Notes under the pieces: generated by a model
The model's database searches: none
What the model was told of the DNA's origin: nothing
Seen by the model: only the letters and a program-made list of their open reading frames with translations
In this document: positions 1 through 7,635 of the stretch, piece after piece
How the letters are laid out: every line of letters starts with the position of its first letter
How positions within the stretch are numbered: the first letter of the stretch is position 1
Made by a program: the position numbers and the translations under genes
Source of the DNA: an uncultured Flavobacteriaceae bacterium
Lineage (GTDB): Bacteria; Bacteroidota; Bacteroidia; Flavobacteriales; Flavobacteriaceae
Reading direction: 5' to 3'
Assembly (NCBI GenBank): GCA_947494715.1
Contig: CANLWG010000007.1
Location: 62,001 to 126,000, forward strand
DNA: 64,000 bases

Positions 1-930
1 ACAGAGGTAAAAAGTGGACCGGCATACCAAAATACGGAAGGTTTTGAACTGGTTGCCGTAATGCGTAGGGATGTCGAAAAGGCCAAGGATTATGCCGAAC
101 GGCACAGTGTTCCCAAATTTCACCCGGATGCCGATGACCTTATTTCGGATAATGAAATTGATGCCGTATACATCGCCACCCCTCCCGATTCGCATAAATA
201 CTATGCATTAAAAGTGGCCGAAGCTGGAAAACCCTGTTGTATCGAAAAGCCTATGGCACCTTCTTATATGGATAGTTTGAAAATTTATGAGGCTTTCCAG
301 GAGAAAAACATTCCGTTGTTTATTGCCTATTATAGAAGGTCACTTCCACGATTTGATAAGATTAAGGATTGGTTGGATAGTGGCTTTATTGGTGCCGTAA
401 GAACTATAAAGTGGCAACTCTCAAAGCCAGCTTCGGATTTGGATAAAAGTACTACGTACAATTGGCGTACCGATACCAAAATCGCTCCGGGAGGGTATTT
501 CGATGACTTGGCAAGTCATGGCTTGGATCTGTTTTGTTATCTTTTGGGTCCAATTGTTGAGGCCAAGGGAGTGGCTTTGAATCAGCAAGGATTATATTCG
601 GCTAAGGATGCCATCACTGCTTGCTGGGAACACGAAAGTGGCATAACCGGCTATGGAAATTGGAATTTTGGAAGTTATGGTCATGAAGATTCGGTTGAAA
701 TAATCGGTGATGAAGGGAAGATTTCATTCTCTATCTTTCATGATAATCCATTGGAATTGGAGAACGGACGAGGGAAGGAAACCTTGGAAATAAGCAATCC
801 AAAGCATATTCAACAATATCATGTGGCTCATATGAAAAGTCATTTGTTTGATGAATACGAGCATCCTTCATTGGGAAGTTCAGGACTACATACCAGTTGG
901 GTAATGGATAAAATCATGGGAGTATTATAA
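1..930 (+). CDS. Gfo/Idh/MocA family oxidoreductase (5' partial)
   Basis: The reading frame is open from base 1, so the gene begins before the window and the first ATG at 61 is internal. Missing is the N-terminal GxGxxG turn of the Rossmann fold. Present are the end of the nucleotide-binding domain (VYIATPPDSH), the conserved EKP motif (IEKPMA) whose lysine contacts substrate in this family, and the C-terminal substrate domain with GGYFDDLASHGLDL, whose His is in the usual catalytic place. Family members are NAD(P)-dependent sugar or inositol dehydrogenases. The substrate cannot be told from sequence. It converges with the minus-strand lipoprotein gene downstream. Confidence 0.9.
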   Translation, partial: TEVKSGPAYQNTEGFELVAVMRRDVEKAKDYAERHSVPKFHPDADDLISDNEIDAVYIATPPDSHKYYALKVAEAGKPCCIEKPMAPSYMDSLKIYEAFQEKNIPLFIAYYRRSLPRFDKIKDWLDSGFIGAVRTIKWQLSKPASDLDKSTTYNWRTDTKIAPGGYFDDLASHGLDLFCYLLGPIVEAKGVALNQQGLYSAKDAITACWEHESGITGYGNWNFGSYGHEDSVEIIGDEGKISFSIFHDNPLELENGRGKETLEISNPKHIQQYHVAHMKSHLFDEYEHPSLGSSGLHTSWVMDKIMGVL

Positions 931-939
931 AATGGAGGT

Positions 940-1377
940 TCAATTGGAAATGACAACGCTGTTCCCGTTAAAGGAAGCTCGATATTCCAACATATCATAA
1001 TACCGGTTGCCATCGTCCGGTCTATTTAATTGCTGTCCTGTAAACAAGCTATATTCGTAATCCTCACAAGAGCAGGTAGCGGTCTGTCCTTCCAATTCCA
1101 TGGTAGAACAAATATTCGGGGCGTGATTAGGGCAACTGGCCTCAAATGCCCTGAATTGATCAAAGCCTGAATTGATTACGAAAACGCCCCGTGTTCCTAC
1201 ACCTTGCGTACCTATGTAAACCGCATTTCCCACATTGGTCAATGGACTGTACAAAGGGAGGTTCAAATTAATGTCAAATCGGAAGCCGATCTCCTGCAAG
1301 AACGGATTCCTATTGGTGCGATCGTTGTCACAGGAAAATAGAAATGTTATAAAAAAAATGCTCCAAATGCGCATCAT
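940..1377 (-). CDS. Rieske-like small lipoprotein with altered ligand motifs
   Basis: 145 aa. The N-terminus is a lipoprotein signal (hydrophobic stretch, then FLFSC with the Cys near residue 16), so the mature protein should sit on a membrane facing the periplasm. Two Cys/His clusters about 20 residues apart (CPNH, then CSCEDYEYSLFTG) resemble the two ligand loops of Rieske [2Fe-2S] domains. The usual pattern is CxH and CxxH. Here the first loop is CxxH and the second has Glu where His is expected, so the cluster may be absent or unusual. The gene stands alone, converging with the oxidoreductase and divergent from greA. The fold assignment is a pattern-based inference. Confidence 0.6.
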   Translation of the reverse strand: MMRIWSIFFITFLFSCDNDRTNRNPFLQEIGFRFDINLNLPLYSPLTNVGNAVYIGTQGVGTRGVFVINSGFDQFRAFEASCPNHAPNICSTMELEGQTATCSCEDYEYSLFTGQQLNRPDDGNRYYDMLEYRASFNGNSVVISN

Positions 1378-1426
1378 AGCGTAAGATCCATTTATATAAT
1401 GAGTACAAAGTTGAGCAAAAATTATG

Positions 1427-1434
1427 TATCTTTG
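1427..1434 (+). promoter_or_regulatory. greA promoter, -7 box
   Basis: TATCTTTG matches the Bacteroidota -7 consensus TAnnTTTG. A clear -33 element at the usual spacing is not visible. Transcription should start near 1440, so the mRNA would begin almost exactly at the hairpin described next. Confidence 0.6.
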
Positions 1435-1438
1435 CGTT

Positions 1439-1487
1439 AAATCCTCTCTAAAAAAGCCGGGTACGTCGCGGTCTAAGTAGAGGATTT
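1439..1487 (+). promoter_or_regulatory. Hairpin at the 5' end of the greA leader
   Basis: AAATCCTCT at 1439-1447 and AGAGGATTT at 1479-1487 form a perfect 9-bp inverted repeat around a 31-nt loop. It starts at the predicted transcription start and ends 24 nt before the greA ATG. No long U-tract follows, so it is not an ordinary terminator. It may stabilise or regulate the leader. Confidence 0.45.
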
Positions 1488-1511
1488 TCCTATTTAATAA
1501 ATAATGAGGTT

Positions 1512-1988
1512 ATGAGTAGCGTATCTTACTATACAGCTGAGGGACTTAAAAAATTGAGGGAAGAATTAAGCAATCTGAAGGATGTGGAGCGGCCTAAGGC
1601 ATCGCAGGCTATTGCAGATGCCAGGGATAAAGGGGATTTGTCGGAAAATGCCGAATACGATGCGGCCAAGGAAGCCCAAGGGCTGCTGGAACTCAAAATA
1701 TCCAAATTGGAGGAAACTTTGGCAAATGCAAGGTTAATAGATGAATCGCAGTTGGATACTTCCAAGGTATTGGTGCTGTCCACGGTAAAATTAAAGAACC
1801 GGGCGAATGGTATGGAGATGAAGTATACCTTGGTAGCTGAAAGTGAAGCCGATTTGAAAACCGGAAAGATATCCGTAAGCTCTCCCATTGGCAAAGGACT
1901 ACTGGGCAAGGAAGTGGGCGATACCGCAGAAATTACCGTTCCAAATGGCACCTTAAAATTTGATATTTTGGAGATTACAAGAGATTAA
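1512..1988 (+). CDS. greA: Transcription elongation factor GreA
   Basis: 158 aa, the normal length for the family. GreA enters the secondary channel of RNA polymerase and stimulates cleavage of backtracked RNA. The N-terminal half is the antiparallel coiled coil, with the acidic tip pair Asp42 and Glu45 in GDLSENAEYD. The C-terminal half is the FKBP-like domain ending in the usual SPIGKGLLGK and GDTAEITVPNG stretches. The start has an upstream promoter and leader hairpin. The downstream HIT gene is separated only by a hairpin repeat, and the two are probably co-transcribed. Confidence 0.97.
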   Translation: MSSVSYYTAEGLKKLREELSNLKDVERPKASQAIADARDKGDLSENAEYDAAKEAQGLLELKISKLEETLANARLIDESQLDTSKVLVLSTVKLKNRANGMEMKYTLVAESEADLKTGKISVSSPIGKGLLGKEVGDTAEITVPNGTLKFDILEITRD

Positions 1989-1992
1989 TATA

Positions 1993-2044
1993 AGACCTGT
2001 CAGGTTGAAACTTGTCCGCCCATTTGGCGGAACCTAACAGGTCT
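1993..2044. repeat. Dispersed hairpin repeat (ACCTGTCAGGTT type)
   Basis: The arms AGACCTGTCAGGTT (1993-2006) and AACCTAACAGGTCT (2031-2044) pair with one mismatch. They enclose a second hairpin, TCCGCC (2015-2020) with GGCGGA (2026-2031). It lies between greA and the HIT gene and ends 13 nt before the HIT ATG. The same arm sequence recurs at 25653-25679 in front of leuS. Confidence 0.8.
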
Positions 2045-2057
2045 CAATATAAACCAT

Positions 2058-2447
2058 ATGCCAAGTATTTTCACCCGGATTATCAATGGCGAGATTCCCT
2101 GTTACAAAATAGCCGAGGACAAGGACTACTTTGCGTTTTTGGACATCAACCCTAACTCCAAAGGCCATACACTATGTGTTCCCAAAAAGGAAGTGGACAA
2201 AATTATGGATTTAGATCAAGAGACCTATATGGGTCTTATGGCATTTTCCAGGAAAGTAGGCAAGGCCATTGAAGCCGCAGTAGATTGTAAAAGAGTAGGG
2301 CTTACCGTAATTGGGTTGGAAGTGCCCCATGTACATGTGCACTTGATTCCCTTACAGGGAATGAAAGATGCCACTTTTCAAAACAAAGTGGTGTTGACCC
2401 AAGAAGAATTTGAAACCATAGCACAAAGTATTCGCTCTAAAATGTGA
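2058..2447 (+). CDS. HIT family nucleotide-binding hydrolase
   Basis: 129 aa. The histidine triad is intact as HVHVHLIPL with His91, His93 and His95, the active site of Hint/Fhit-type phosphoramidases and nucleotide hydrolases. The N-terminus (IFTRIINGEIPCYKI) and the GHTLCVPKKEV strand are typical of the bacterial Hint-like branch. It follows greA closely. The last 11 bases overlap the convergent zinc-ribbon gene. Physiological substrate unknown. Confidence 0.93.
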   Translation: MPSIFTRIINGEIPCYKIAEDKDYFAFLDINPNSKGHTLCVPKKEVDKIMDLDQETYMGLMAFSRKVGKAIEAAVDCKRVGLTVIGLEVPHVHVHLIPLQGMKDATFQNKVVLTQEEFETIAQSIRSKM

Positions 2448-2793
2448 TGCCCCCTTCCATAAATAGATATACACCTGCTCCTACCAATACGACCAGTAGG
2501 AGTAGAAGCACATAGAAAAGTGACGTAAACTGTATCGAAGCTTTATGTGGAGTCGCCATTTTTTGATAATAATCGAAGATTTTTTCAATGTCATCCGTCC
2601 AGTTCACCGGATAGATTATGGAATTACATTTTTTACATTGGATTTGGTGGGTAACCTCATTGGTGGTCCTATGGATCAATCTACCGTAGGTGTGCTTTTG
2701 AAAAAAGGAAATTTTCATATCCTGATTAAAACATTCCGGACAATTGTTGGTTATGTCCGCCTCCTTTAAGGTCACTAACTTTTCTTTTGACAT
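2437..2793 (-). CDS. Small zinc-ribbon membrane protein
   Basis: 118 aa. Two Cys pairs, CPEC (Cys18, Cys21) and CKKC (Cys53, Cys56), form a plausible four-Cys zinc ribbon in the cytoplasmic N-terminal part. A single hydrophobic helix follows near residues 91-112. The next gene upstream on this strand, a histidine kinase, ends two bases away, so the two probably form one transcript. I do not recognise a named family. The pairing with the kinase suggests a shared membrane role, but that is only inference from position. Confidence 0.75.
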   Translation of the reverse strand: MSKEKLVTLKEADITNNCPECFNQDMKISFFQKHTYGRLIHRTTNEVTHQIQCKKCNSIIYPVNWTDDIEKIFDYYQKMATPHKASIQFTSLFYVLLLLLVVLVGAGVYLFMEGGITF

Positions 2794-2795
2794 AA

Positions 2796-3944
2796 TTACT
2801 GGTTTACTCTTAAGGATATCTGCATTATGGTACCCTCTTTATTGGAAGAAAGGACTTTAATTTTTCCTTGGTGATATTCTTCCACAATCCTTTTAACAAG
2901 TGATAGCCCTAACCCCCAACCCCTTTTTTTAGAGGTTACGCCTGGATTAAAAATGGTCTGGTAGTCACTTTTTGGAATACCATGGCCCGTATCCGCAACC
3001 AATATATTTACATATTTGCCATCGGGTATTATTTCCAAAGCTATATTCCCGCGACCCTTCATAGCATCAATTCCATTCTTTACCAGATTCTCTATGGTCC
3101 AATTATAAAGAGAAGGGTTTAAAAGAACGGATATCGTATCTGCCTTGGTATCGAATGAAAAGTGGATAAGCTTAGAGCTCCGCAGTTTTAGATACTCAAA
3201 AGCATCCCTAGTCTCCTTAACAATATCATGGGGTTTTAATTCTGGTAAGGAACCTATTTTGGAAAAACGCTCCGTAATGGTTTCCAGTCGGGATATGTCC
3301 TTTTCAATTTCCAGGGTGATATCGGGGTTTATACTTTCATTCTTCAACAACTCGTTCCATCCCAAAAGGGAGGAAAGGGGAGTGCCTATTTGGTGTGCCG
3401 TTTCTTTGGCCATACCCGCCCAGAGCTTATTTTGTTCAGAGGCTTTGTTTGTCTTAAAGAAGAAAAATATAACAGCCGCGAACAAAAAGATGATGAGCAA
3501 CAAGGCTATCGGATAATATTTCAATTTGTTCAACACTTCTGAATTCCCATAATACAAAGTTGCAAGATGTTCCCCCTGTTGGTCTATGAAAATTGGAGTG
3601 TTTTCATTCTGAAACTTTTTTATCTTTCCCTTAAGGTATGAGGAATCGTTGACCATTTCCTCGGGCATATTGTTCGTTTTTATGGAACCATCCTTGTTTA
3701 CCAAGATCATTGGTGTTGAGGAATTGTTTTGTAGCACTTTTATGGTAAGGTTGCCCAAATCCATATCCTCTGAGGACTGTAAAAGTTCTGACTGGGCAGT
3801 GGCCCAGATTTCCATCTTGGATCGTTCCTCTTCCTTGAATTTTTTGAAAAAACTATTGGTATTCCATAGGATCAAGCTCACGATTACAAATGCGGAAACC
3901 AACAAAATGATGTTGGGTGTTCTCTTTTTCGGATTAAAATTCAT
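2796..3944 (-). CDS. Membrane sensor histidine kinase (orphan)
   Basis: 382 aa. A first membrane helix at about residues 12-28, a periplasmic segment of about 115 residues and a second helix at about 147-166 are followed by a HisKA domain. Its H-box is AKETAHQIGTPLSS with phospho-acceptor His187. The HATPase domain has the N box (NLVKNGIDAM), G1 (DTGHGIP) and GWGLGLSLVKRIV. No HAMP or PAS domain is apparent. No response regulator gene is adjacent, so its partner is unknown. It lies upstream of the zinc-ribbon gene on the same strand. Confidence 0.93.
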   Translation of the reverse strand: MNFNPKKRTPNIILLVSAFVIVSLILWNTNSFFKKFKEEERSKMEIWATAQSELLQSSEDMDLGNLTIKVLQNNSSTPMILVNKDGSIKTNNMPEEMVNDSSYLKGKIKKFQNENTPIFIDQQGEHLATLYYGNSEVLNKLKYYPIALLLIIFLFAAVIFFFFKTNKASEQNKLWAGMAKETAHQIGTPLSSLLGWNELLKNESINPDITLEIEKDISRLETITERFSKIGSLPELKPHDIVKETRDAFEYLKLRSSKLIHFSFDTKADTISVLLNPSLYNWTIENLVKNGIDAMKGRGNIALEIIPDGKYVNILVADTGHGIPKSDYQTIFNPGVTSKKRGWGLGLSLVKRIVEEYHQGKIKVLSSNKEGTIMQISLRVNQ

Positions 3945-4015
3945 CCAATCGGCTAATTATATTTAAAGATAACGCAATTTGACAAACTATGGTGTGCAAA
4001 GACTTTGTGCGTCTG

Positions 4016-4046
4016 TTTCAAATAGGAGGTAAATTGGCTACATTTG
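4016..4046 (+). promoter_or_regulatory. Flavin reductase promoter
   Basis: TTTC at 4016-4019, 19 nt, then TACATTTG at 4039-4046. This fits the Bacteroidota -33/-7 layout with one mismatch in the -33 box. The box ends only 7 nt before the ATG at 4054, so transcription would start at or next to the start codon. Confidence 0.55.
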
Positions 4047-4053
4047 TAAGGCA

Positions 4054-4935
4054 ATGGCAGAAATGGTTTCCATACTTCCGGGAGAGGTTTCTACGAATAG
4101 ATTACACCGTTATTTACTGGGAGCAGTGGGTCCTAGGCCTATTGCCTTTGCCAGTACAAGAGATGATAAGGGAAGGCCAAATTTGTCACCGTTCAGTTTT
4201 TTTAATGTATTCAGTGCCAATCCTCCCATCTTGATTTTTTCGCCGGCCCGTAGGGTCAGGAATAATACGACCAAACATACATTGGAAAATGTTCTGAAGA
4301 CACGCGAAGTGGTGATCAACATTGTAGATTATGATATGGTAGAGCAAATGTCCTTGGCAAGTACTGAATATGCCGAAGGGGAGAACGAGTTTATAAAAGC
4401 TGGCCTTACTATGTTGGAATCCGATATGGTAGAGCCGTATCGAGTGGCCGAATCGCCAGTACAGTTTGAGTGTAGAGTGAACAAGGTAGAACCTTTGGGT
4501 AAGGAAGGCGGAGCCGGAAATCTCATTTTCTCCGAAGTGGTGAAAATCCATATAGATACCTCAATTTTAGATGAAAATGAGGATATTGATCCTTACAAGA
4601 TAGATCAAGTGGCACGAATGGGGGGCAATTGGTACACTAGGGCCGTAGAGGGGCTTTTTGAGATCCCCAAGCCCCTTTCAACCTTGGGTGTCGGGGTAGA
4701 TCGGATCCCAAAGGATATTCGGTTTAGTAAAATACTTACCGGAAATGATTTGGGTAAACTGGGAAATGTACAACAAATTCCTTCTCTCGAGGAAGTGGCT
4801 GTTTTTAAACAAAGTAATATAGCACTACAATCCATTATAGATGACCAAGATTTCAACAAACTACATTTGATAGCTCAAGAATATTTAAATAAAAATGATG
4901 TACTTTCCGCTTGGAAAATTCTATTGGCCCTATGA
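4054..4935 (+). CDS. Flavin reductase family protein (FMN-binding split barrel)
   Basis: 293 aa. The N-terminal 200 residues form the flavin reductase-like split-barrel domain, with GAVGPRPIAFAST, NLSPFSFFNVFSANPP and the NTTKHTLEN stretch typical of the FMN-binding pocket. Members use FMN and often NAD(P)H. The specific reaction is not evident. The C-terminal 90 residues are less conserved. The stop codon overlaps the start of the methyltransferase gene (ATGA), indicating translational coupling. The start at 4054 places almost no leader after the predicted promoter. Confidence 0.9.
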   Translation: MAEMVSILPGEVSTNRLHRYLLGAVGPRPIAFASTRDDKGRPNLSPFSFFNVFSANPPILIFSPARRVRNNTTKHTLENVLKTREVVINIVDYDMVEQMSLASTEYAEGENEFIKAGLTMLESDMVEPYRVAESPVQFECRVNKVEPLGKEGGAGNLIFSEVVKIHIDTSILDENEDIDPYKIDQVARMGGNWYTRAVEGLFEIPKPLSTLGVGVDRIPKDIRFSKILTGNDLGKLGNVQQIPSLEEVAVFKQSNIALQSIIDDQDFNKLHLIAQEYLNKNDVLSAWKILLAL

Positions 4936-5735
4936 GAAGGATTCAACTATTCGAATTTGAGGATTTTAGCTGGTTTCCCAATTGGCTTAGAAACTGCATG
5001 ACCAATCTGATAGTGGTTTTACAAAGGATGATGGGGATTCCGGAAGCCCTGGCCGGTTTGATTGCAGGTATAGTAGAAAGTAAAGAAATATCCCGTATCG
5101 TGGATATGGGTTCGGGTTCGGGAGGGGCCATGCCCGAAGTATTGAAAATACTACGCTCAAAACCAGGTTTGGAGAATATAGAATTGATGATGACAGATTT
5201 GTATCCCAACAAAGAGTTTATCCAAAGATTCAACGATACCCCTGAAGAAGGAATCAGTTATTATGAAAATCCGGTAGATGCTACCGATATAGCTACGGCT
5301 CCAGAGGGGCTCAAAACAATGGTCAACAGTTTTCACCATATGCCGCCCAAGGAAGCTAGAAAAAATTTAAAGTCCGCTCAGGAAAACAACCAACCTTTGT
5401 TAATTTATGAGTTAGGGGAGAATAATATACCACTGTTGGTCTGGTGGGTATTGCTGCCCATTAGCCTTACCATACTTATGGTTATGGTTCTTTTCATGAC
5501 TCCTTTTGTTAAACCTTTGACCTGGAAACAGGTTGTATTTACCTATTTAATACCAATCATTCCTATATGTTATGCGTGGGACGGGCAAGCTTCACTACCT
5601 AGAATATATACCTTTGCGGATCTGGACAAATTGCTCGATGGGCTAAAAAAAGAAAATTACACTTGGGAAAAGGGATATGCCAAAAATGAAAAAGGCAAGA
5701 AGAAGGGAACCTATCTTATGGGAATCCCGCAATAA
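4932..5735 (+). CDS. Class I SAM-dependent methyltransferase-like protein with membrane helices
   Basis: 267 aa when started at the ATG that overlaps the previous stop (ATGA at 4932-4935). An upstream in-frame start at 4911 would overlap more. The SAM-binding glycine loop is VDMGSGSGGAMPE. An acidic strand end (MMTDLYPN) and a motif IV-like region (TMVNSFHHMPP) follow. After that, two hydrophobic helices (VWWVLLPISLTILMVMV and VVFTYLIPIIPICYA) interrupt the region where soluble members continue the fold. It is probably membrane associated. Substrate unknown. Coupled to the flavin reductase. Confidence 0.75.
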   Translation: MRRIQLFEFEDFSWFPNWLRNCMTNLIVVLQRMMGIPEALAGLIAGIVESKEISRIVDMGSGSGGAMPEVLKILRSKPGLENIELMMTDLYPNKEFIQRFNDTPEEGISYYENPVDATDIATAPEGLKTMVNSFHHMPPKEARKNLKSAQENNQPLLIYELGENNIPLLVWWVLLPISLTILMVMVLFMTPFVKPLTWKQVVFTYLIPIIPICYAWDGQASLPRIYTFADLDKLLDGLKKENYTWEKGYAKNEKGKKKGTYLMGIPQ

Positions 5736-5771
5736 GTTTTAATAAAAAGAACAATATAAACGATAGAAATT

Positions 5772-6149
5772 ATGGAAATACAAGGAAAAATTAAGATGGT
5801 GGGCGAAACAAAGACCTTTGGCAATAACGGTTTTAGGAAAAGAGAAGTAGTGGTGACTACCGAAGAACAATATCCTCAACATATCTTGGTAGAATTCGTT
5901 CAGGACAAGACCGACTTGCTAAATAATTTTAATGTGGGCCAACCTGTAAAGATCAGCATTAACATTCGGGGAAGGGAATGGACCAACCCTCAGGGTGAGG
6001 TAAAATACTTCAATTCTATACAAGGATGGCGTATTGAAAACTTACAATCCGAAGAAGATTCCACTGAAATACCACCGGTACCTCCTATGGAGGCTTTTGA
6101 GCCAGCGGACAACCTCAATGAAGAAGATCACGACGATTTACCATTTTAA
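5772..6149 (+). CDS. DUF3127 family protein (OB-fold, SSB-like)
   Basis: 125 aa. The domain occupies residues 1-95 (MEIQGKIKMVGETKTFG, KREVVVTTEEQYPQH, then the GREW and WRIENL motifs). An acidic, proline-rich tail ends in DDLPF. An acidic tail with a hydrophobic end recalls single-stranded DNA-binding proteins, and the family is usually described as SSB-like. The gene is compact and followed at once by a strong terminator. A role in DNA binding is family-based inference. Confidence 0.88.
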   Translation: MEIQGKIKMVGETKTFGNNGFRKREVVVTTEEQYPQHILVEFVQDKTDLLNNFNVGQPVKISINIRGREWTNPQGEVKYFNSIQGWRIENLQSEEDSTEIPPVPPMEAFEPADNLNEEDHDDLPF

Positions 6150-6169
6150 GATTCACTTTAATACTATTT

Positions 6170-6210
6170 AGACCGGCCAGGTTTTCAAAACTTGGCCGGT
6201 CTTTTATTTT
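6170..6210 (+). terminator. Intrinsic terminator after the DUF3127 gene
   Basis: AGACCGGCCA (6170-6179) pairs perfectly with TGGCCGGTCT (6193-6202), and TTTTATTTT follows. The hairpin rules out the GTG/ATG-like start at 6192 for the next gene, because that codon lies inside the stem. Confidence 0.9.
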
Positions 6211-6233
6211 CTCTTCATTTTGCCTACTTTCAA

Positions 6234-7616
6234 ATGATGAATTTCACTAGTACAATTGAACGTATTTTTCGAAAATACTTGCCCTCACCCTTTACTATTG
6301 CCGTATTGTTGACACTTTTGACCATTTTGTTGGCCTTAGGATTTACAGAAAACACTTCAAACAAAAATCATTTGGCTGCGGTACTTACCTATTGGGAGAA
6401 TGGTATTTGGAACAATGGACTTTTGGTATTTGCCTATCAGATGATGCTGATTTTGGTCTTAGGGCATGTTTTGGTGCTGAGCAAACCTATGGAACGGCTT
6501 ATTCTTAGGTTGACCAGGTATGTTACGAACCCGTCCAATGCGGCTGTATGGGTTGCCTTACCAACCATGTTGGTCTCCTTTTTCAATTGGGGCCTTGGCC
6601 TCATTTTTGGTGCAATTTTAGCCCGAAAGGTAGGGGAGCATGCCCAAAAGAAGGGTATTCCCATAAATTATCCTTTGATCGGGGCATGCGGTTACGTTGG
6701 CCTAATGGTTTGGCATGGAGGAATCAGTGGTTCGGCGCCAATAAAAGTATCCGAAGCGGGGCATTTGCAAAGTTTGATGGAGAACATATCAAATTCGCAT
6801 ATTCTTGCGAACCTACCCAATACCCTTTCTACATCCCAAACCGTTTTCAGTAGCTGGAACCTAATCATTTTTGTTACGATTGTAGTGACTATTTCTCTTA
6901 TTGCCCTAAGACTGGGAAGGACCATAAAACCCACGAATTTGGATTTGCCCGTTTATCGTTTCCTTGCGATATCTGATAAAAAGCCAAAGGGGGCTGAAAG
7001 ACTTGATTCTTCCAAATGGTTCTCGATAGCCTTCGGCCTATTGATTTTGATCGCCTTTACCCTTCAATACGTGCCATTGCTCAAAACTTTGAACATAACG
7101 CCAAATATGCTCAATTTTTTCATGTTGGGCCTCGCATTGATTTTGCACGGTAGCTTCCGAAGTTTTTTGCATGCGGTAGAGTCGGCCATCGGGGACACGG
7201 CGGGAATCTTGATTCAGTTTCCTTTATATTTTGGCATTATGGGTGTTATGGCCAGTAGTGGAATGATCAATGGGATTTCCAACTTTTTTGTATCCATTTC
7301 CAATGAAATCACATTCCCGATTTTTACTTTTTTCAGCGCAGGCCTAGTCAATATTTTTGTGCCTAGCGGCGGGGGGCAATGGGCAATACAAGGGCCTTTG
7401 GTCATTGAATCCGCATTACAGCTGAACGTACCTTTGCCCAAAGCGATTATGGCCTTGGCCTACGGTGATCAGATTACGAATATGTTACAGCCCTTTTGGG
7501 CTTTGCCCTTATTAGGCATTACCAAGCTTAAGGCAAAGGAAATATTACCCTATTCCATTATCTTTATGTTGGCAGGCAGTTGTATCTATATTTTAGGACT
7601 GCTCATTTTTGCGTAA
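6234..7616 (+). CDS. Short-chain fatty acid transporter, AtoE family
   Basis: About 460 aa, starting at ATG 6234 or 6237, because the longer frame would begin inside the terminator hairpin. The protein is a polytopic membrane protein with about 12 hydrophobic helices. Segments such as VSFFNWGLGLIFGAILARKVG are typical of AtoE/TIGR00366 transporters, as is the late motif AYGDQITNMLQPFWALPLLGI, which carries conserved polar residues in a helix hairpin. Members are thought to move short-chain fatty acids such as acetoacetate or butyrate across the inner membrane. No beta-oxidation gene is adjacent, so substrate is inferred from the family only. Confidence 0.88.
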   Translation: MMNFTSTIERIFRKYLPSPFTIAVLLTLLTILLALGFTENTSNKNHLAAVLTYWENGIWNNGLLVFAYQMMLILVLGHVLVLSKPMERLILRLTRYVTNPSNAAVWVALPTMLVSFFNWGLGLIFGAILARKVGEHAQKKGIPINYPLIGACGYVGLMVWHGGISGSAPIKVSEAGHLQSLMENISNSHILANLPNTLSTSQTVFSSWNLIIFVTIVVTISLIALRLGRTIKPTNLDLPVYRFLAISDKKPKGAERLDSSKWFSIAFGLLILIAFTLQYVPLLKTLNITPNMLNFFMLGLALILHGSFRSFLHAVESAIGDTAGILIQFPLYFGIMGVMASSGMINGISNFFVSISNEITFPIFTFFSAGLVNIFVPSGGGQWAIQGPLVIESALQLNVPLPKAIMALAYGDQITNMLQPFWALPLLGITKLKAKEILPYSIIFMLAGSCIYILGLLIFA

Positions 7617-7635
7617 ATTTGAAATAAAATTTGCT

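Noticed and set aside
1529-1951. 140-codon frame antisense to greA
   Set aside because: It is fully covered by greA, has no family pattern, and exists only because of codon bias on the other strand. Many other long antisense frames (for example over icd, nifJ, leuS and the TonB receptor) were rejected for the same reason.
2796-3944. Pairing of the orphan histidine kinase with the PhoB-like regulator
   Set aside because: They are almost 47 kb apart, and that regulator already has its own coupled kinase.
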